From contig NZ_JACVEW010000007.1 of NCBI RefSeq assembly GCF_017776525.1, positions 1 to 64,000 on the forward strand: a stretch of 64,000 nt of DNA, written 5' to 3'. The notes under the pieces are model-generated. The model was not told the DNA's origin. It was given only the letters and a program-made list of their open reading frames with translations, and did no database searches. The stretch is from Marinobacterium alkalitolerans (GTDB lineage: Bacteria > Pseudomonadota > Gammaproteobacteria > Pseudomonadales > Balneatricaceae). This document shows positions 60,797-64,000 of the stretch, one piece after another. Numbering within the stretch: the first letter of the stretch is position 1; each line of letters starts with the position of its first letter. Made by a program: the position numbers and the translations under genes.

Positions 60797-61345
60797 ATGA
60801 GTTTGAAACGAGAACAAACCCGTGCCCGCATCCTCCAGGCTGCCTGGCAACTCTTTCATGAGCGGGGTTATCAAGACACCAGTACACGCGCGATTGCACG
60901 TGCGGCTGGCGTAGCCGACGGTACTGTTTTCAGCCACTTCGAGACTAAACTGGAGATACTGAAGGCTGGCATCATTGTCCGGATTGAAGACGTAATAGAG
61001 CAGGCCGATCGGCGACTGAGTGCTTCCACACCGGCACAACGACTCTTACACTACGCCGAGTACCTTTACCCCTTTTATGCAGAAAATGCCGAATTCAGCC
61101 GGGAGTTGTTCAAAGAACTTCTATGGCAACAGGATGATTTGCGCCCCCAGATAGAGGCGTTCATCCGTAAGCTTTTCCCGAAGCCTCCGGCGGAACGCGA
61201 CCTGCTCTACGGGCACATATTAATGGACTGCTACTTCATGACGTTACTGGAGGGGCTTGGCGATACCGAATACAGTGCTTCCCGGATGCTGGATCGACTT
61301 GAGCGCAAACTGGCTTACTTTGGTTCAGAAGACGGCGCAGACTGA
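60797..61345 (+). CDS. TetR family transcriptional repressor
   Basis: 182 aa. N-terminal helix-turn-helix (about 8-55; TSTRAIARAAGVADGTVFSHF) and a helical ligand domain. GGGAGA lies 8 nt before the ATG. Divergent from the small membrane protein gene with a double palindrome between them, so autoregulation is likely. The 3' end overlaps the convergent diguanylate cyclase gene by 31 bp. Confidence 0.9.
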   Translation: MSLKREQTRARILQAAWQLFHERGYQDTSTRAIARAAGVADGTVFSHFETKLEILKAGIIVRIEDVIEQADRRLSASTPAQRLLHYAEYLYPFYAENAEFSRELFKELLWQQDDLRPQIEAFIRKLFPKPPAERDLLYGHILMDCYFMTLLEGLGDTEYSASRMLDRLERKLAYFGSEDGAD

Positions 61346-62979
61346 ACGTTATTCCGGCCGGCAGACTTGGCGGCATACAGGGCGTTATCAGCCAAACCAA
61401 TGAGACCGTCCGGGTCTGAAGAGTGATCAGGCACGACCGAGGCCACGCCGAGACTGAGAGTCACCTTGTTGACCAGGGAAGCATGGTGCGGAATGTTTTG
61501 CTCTCGCACCGCCTCCAGCAGCTTCCAGGCCATCTGTTCAGCCTGTTCAGTGTTCAGACCGGGCAGCAGGAGAACGAACTCTTCGCCCCCATAGCGGGCA
61601 ACCAGATCACCACTGCGATGCAGGCTGCGGGCCATGGTCTGAGCGACCCTGTGCAGGCAGTCATCTCCGGCCTGATGGCCGTAATAATCATTGAAGGATT
61701 TGAACAGGTCGACATCCCCCATCACAACAGCCAGCGGCTGCTGCTCACGCTGGGCTCTGCGCCACTCCGCCTCAAAGGCACGTTCAAAGCAGCGCCGATT
61801 GGCGATACCGGTCAGCGCGTCCGTGGTACTGGCTCTTTCCAGCTCCAGATTCATGTCCTGCAGGTGCGCGTTGGCTTCAGCCAGATTCTGCTCCGCCTGA
61901 CGGCGCGCCTCCACGAAATAGGCAAAGGTTGAGCCCATCAGAGCAATCTCATCACGACCGTCTGACGGAATGGGCACTTGCGCACCGTCCAGATGAGCCT
62001 GCATCACGGCGCTCAGCCGATTGATACGCTTGACCACGGTGCGGCGTATATAGAGTACGGCTGAAGTGGTGACGGCAATCAGCAGAACGGCCGCAACCCC
62101 AAGCCATGAGAGCGTTCGCCTGATATGTGCCTTGTGGCTTGCAATGGCCTCCTGTGCCGCCTGCTTGAGCTCAAGGTGGTAGCTGTAGGATGCACCGGTC
62201 AGTTTCTGGGCCAGTACTCGGGTCTTGCGAGCCTGCGACAGGGTGGCTCGCTTGTGCTTGAGTCGTTCACGATGGCCTTCCAGCAGGTTCATCAGCAAGG
62301 AGGCGAGCAGCCGTTGTTGAGCGTCCAGCCCGCGATCCTCCAGCGAGACCTGCTCAAGCTGTGCCAGCGCCGCATCCATGCGCGCCTCCAGTTGTGCAAT
62401 CTGACCCGGGCGCTCTGAATTCAGGGCGGTGCCAGTAAAGCCGATCGCCTGCAGAGCGTAAATGTAATACTGCTGCTGTTGCTCGGGCAGCTCCACCCAG
62501 TCTGACGCTGAAGGCCAGTCTCGTAACAGCAGGAAGAGCTTGTCGATCTGCTTGAAGTGACGGCTCTGCAGGTCGTGCTCATCAGCAAGATTGGCATCAA
62601 GCTGCTTGAGGCTGGAGAAAAAAGGCTCCTGCCACTCGTCCAGCTCCCCCTGCATGGGCATCAGGTCGTTCTCTTCCAGATGACGCCGTGTGGCCTGATA
62701 CAGCTGCATCAGGTTTTCCGTACGGTTACTGCCCGCATTCAGAGAGCGCTCACCGCTGACCAGCACCTCAAACACTTCTGCCGCAATGACTTCTGCACTG
62801 CGGGTCAGTTCGGCGGCCTTTAACGCACGGTCAAAGTGCTCGCCGGCCAGCTCCCGAAAGGCCTGATACTGCTGGTACATCACGTAGCCGATCACGGAGG
62901 CCGAGGCGAGGTAGAGGCTGAACACCAGGCCGATAATCAGTGTGAGACGTGTACCTATGCTTTCCTGCACGGCGCTCAT
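61315..62979 (-). CDS. membrane diguanylate cyclase (HAMP-like, GGDEF)
   Basis: 554 aa. TM1 (about 10-32), a helical periplasmic region of about 255 residues (four-helix-bundle-like), TM2 (about 290-310), a HAMP-like linker and a GGDEF domain (about 385-545) with the active GGEEF site and DVDLFKSFND. The inhibitory RxxD site upstream is not evident. The start at 62979 follows GAGAG, 18 bp after the stop of the binding-protein gene, so the two are an operon. The binding protein may pass its ligand signal to this enzyme. Confidence 0.9.
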   Translation of the reverse strand: MSAVQESIGTRLTLIIGLVFSLYLASASVIGYVMYQQYQAFRELAGEHFDRALKAAELTRSAEVIAAEVFEVLVSGERSLNAGSNRTENLMQLYQATRRHLEENDLMPMQGELDEWQEPFFSSLKQLDANLADEHDLQSRHFKQIDKLFLLLRDWPSASDWVELPEQQQQYYIYALQAIGFTGTALNSERPGQIAQLEARMDAALAQLEQVSLEDRGLDAQQRLLASLLMNLLEGHRERLKHKRATLSQARKTRVLAQKLTGASYSYHLELKQAAQEAIASHKAHIRRTLSWLGVAAVLLIAVTTSAVLYIRRTVVKRINRLSAVMQAHLDGAQVPIPSDGRDEIALMGSTFAYFVEARRQAEQNLAEANAHLQDMNLELERASTTDALTGIANRRCFERAFEAEWRRAQREQQPLAVVMGDVDLFKSFNDYYGHQAGDDCLHRVAQTMARSLHRSGDLVARYGGEEFVLLLPGLNTEQAEQMAWKLLEAVREQNIPHHASLVNKVTLSLGVASVVPDHSSDPDGLIGLADNALYAAKSAGRNNVQSAPSSEPK

Positions 62980-62997
62980 GGACGGCTCTCGAGAGGA

Positions 62998-64000
62998 TTA
63001 CTGAAACAGGGGGGCGTAGAGTACGCCACCACGTGTCCAGGGCTGGTTCAGTCCCTGCTCCATCCCGACCGGTGTATCCGGACCAAAATGGCGGTTGTAG
63101 ATCTCACTGTAGTTGCCCACGGCTGACACCATGTCAACGGCCCAATCGGAGGGGAGTCCCAGCAGCTCTGCAACCTGACCGGAGGCACCCAGCAGGTTCT
63201 GAACTTCGGCATCACTCGATGTGGTCAGATGCTGGTGAACATTCTCTCGCGTAATGCCCTTCTCATCGGCCAGAATCAGACCGTCCACCACGGCTGCAAT
63301 CACCCTTGCCCACTCGGCATCGCCCTCGGCCACCATTGGGCCAATGGGTTCTCGGGTAAAGGCAATGGGCAGAACACGGTACTGTTCCGGGTTTTCAGCC
63401 CGATGAGCACGATTTACGGCGAGGTTCATACGGTCCGCGGTGTAGGCATCACAGTTGCCGCGAAAGAAACTGTCACCGTTGGAAAAGTGCACCTCGGCAT
63501 CAATTCCACGGGTGCGCAGCAGCCCGATCAGGTTCCTGTGGGTGGTGGTATTTTCGGTCACGCAGATCGACTTGCCGGCCAGGTCATCGACGCCGTGGAT
63601 ATTGGCACTTTCCCGCACGATAAAGCCCTGGCCATCAAACAGATAAATGGCCGGGAAGCGCACGCCATAGCGTACTTCCCGTCCCAGTGTGCGTGTTGTG
63701 CTGTACATCACCACATCCGCCTTGCCCTCCACCAGAGTGGTAAAGCGTGTAGTGGCATCGACCTCGATATACTGGACCCGGTCAGGGTCACCAAAGAGCG
63801 CAGCGGCAGTGGCACGGCAAAAGTCCACGTAGAACCCGGACCACTCACCACGGGCATTCAAGGCACTTCTGCCGGGGTCATCAGGAAACACCCCGCAGCG
63901 GATGTCGCCATGCAGCTTAACGGTGTCCAGCGTACTGGCCGCTACCGGAAACGAGCACAACAGCAGAGTCGAGAGGGCGACCGCAAAACGCTTGATGCCC
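62998..64000 (-). CDS. amino acid-type periplasmic binding protein (5' end cut by the window)
   Basis: At least 333 aa; the frame stays open to the last base, and the visible start reads IKRFAVALSTLLLC then PVAAS, a signal peptide, so only the first codons are missing. Type II periplasmic binding fold of the general L-amino acid (AapJ/SBP family 3) kind: HGDIRCGVFPD near the mature start, ARGEWSGFYVDFCRATAAALFG, VMYSTTRTLGREV and GKSICVTENTTT. No permease or ATPase is in view downstream; a diguanylate cyclase gene follows after 18 bp instead. Confidence 0.85.
   Translation of the reverse strand, partial: GIKRFAVALSTLLLCSFPVAASTLDTVKLHGDIRCGVFPDDPGRSALNARGEWSGFYVDFCRATAAALFGDPDRVQYIEVDATTRFTTLVEGKADVVMYSTTRTLGREVRYGVRFPAIYLFDGQGFIVRESANIHGVDDLAGKSICVTENTTTHRNLIGLLRTRGIDAEVHFSNGDSFFRGNCDAYTADRMNLAVNRAHRAENPEQYRVLPIAFTREPIGPMVAEGDAEWARVIAAVVDGLILADEKGITRENVHQHLTTSSDAEVQNLLGASGQVAELLGLPSDWAVDMVSAVGNYSEIYNRHFGPDTPVGMEQGLNQPWTRGGVLYAPLFQ

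Overview
The window looks like chromosomal DNA of a moderately GC-rich marine-type gammaproteobacterium, most likely an Oceanospirillaceae-like (Marinobacterium/Marinomonas) or pseudomonad-related organism. This is judged from gene content only: BCCT and OpuC-type betaine carriers, DUF3360 and TauE/SafE membrane proteins, quinohemoprotein amine dehydrogenase, sigma-54 control and many c-di-GMP proteins. It is almost fully coding. I see no phage, transposase, CRISPR array or rRNA, and one tRNA (Ser-GGA).

Layout. 1-1.7 kb: the tail of a gene, a terminator and a degenerate (pseudo) sensor kinase. 1.8-7.4 kb: a minus-strand operon (ketoglutarate-semialdehyde-type aldehyde dehydrogenase, divergent M19 dipeptidase, BCCT carrier, RidA) facing a LysR gene across a clear operator palindrome. 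7.6-11.7 kb: an unrecognised 569-aa protein with a DUF3726-type partner, a TauE/SafE permease and an ECHDC3-like crotonase without catalytic glutamates. 11.8-19.4 kb: ttcA, a second BCCT carrier closely related to the first, an HD-GYP response regulator with a PAS histidine kinase, and a DUF3360 permease. 19.5-27.7 kb: CLCA_X protein, FAN1-like nuclease, tRNA-Ser, a Ca/Na antiporter with CorA, a Cache-PAS-GGDEF-EAL protein and an Lrp regulator.

28-34 kb: an aromatic amino acid module (fused indolepyruvate:ferredoxin oxidoreductase, aromatic aminotransferase, NSS-type Na+ symporter) next to the Lrp gene. 34.3-43.2 kb: a GlxA/GbdR-type regulator, a complete OpuC-type ABC importer and four hydrolase or isomerase-like enzymes (nitrilase superfamily, MmgE/PrpD, LigI-like amidohydrolase, alpha/beta hydrolase lacking a normal nucleophile). 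This reads as an undescribed catabolic pathway for a betaine-like compound. 43.4-44.8 kb: an MFS exporter.

44.9-57.9 kb: a primary-amine oxidation island. The quinohemoprotein amine dehydrogenase operon (qhpA-D-C-B, then a porin) diverges from a phenylacetaldehyde-dehydrogenase-like gene. Both sides have sigma-54 (-24/-12) promoters around shared GACAG/CTGTC repeats. An AcoR-type sigma-54 activator, a second porin and a second aldehyde dehydrogenase lie on the other side. The porins would admit amines, QHNDH would deaminate them in the periplasm, and the aldehyde dehydrogenases would oxidise the aldehydes. qhpE, qhpF and qhpG are not here.

58-64 kb: an overlapping GNAT/DMT/nitroreductase operon with a Crp/Fnr-type regulator, a TetR gene with a double-palindrome operator facing a small membrane protein gene, and a periplasmic binding protein directly upstream of a membrane diguanylate cyclase, resembling the NspS-MbaA arrangement. 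The binding-protein gene runs off the end of the window.
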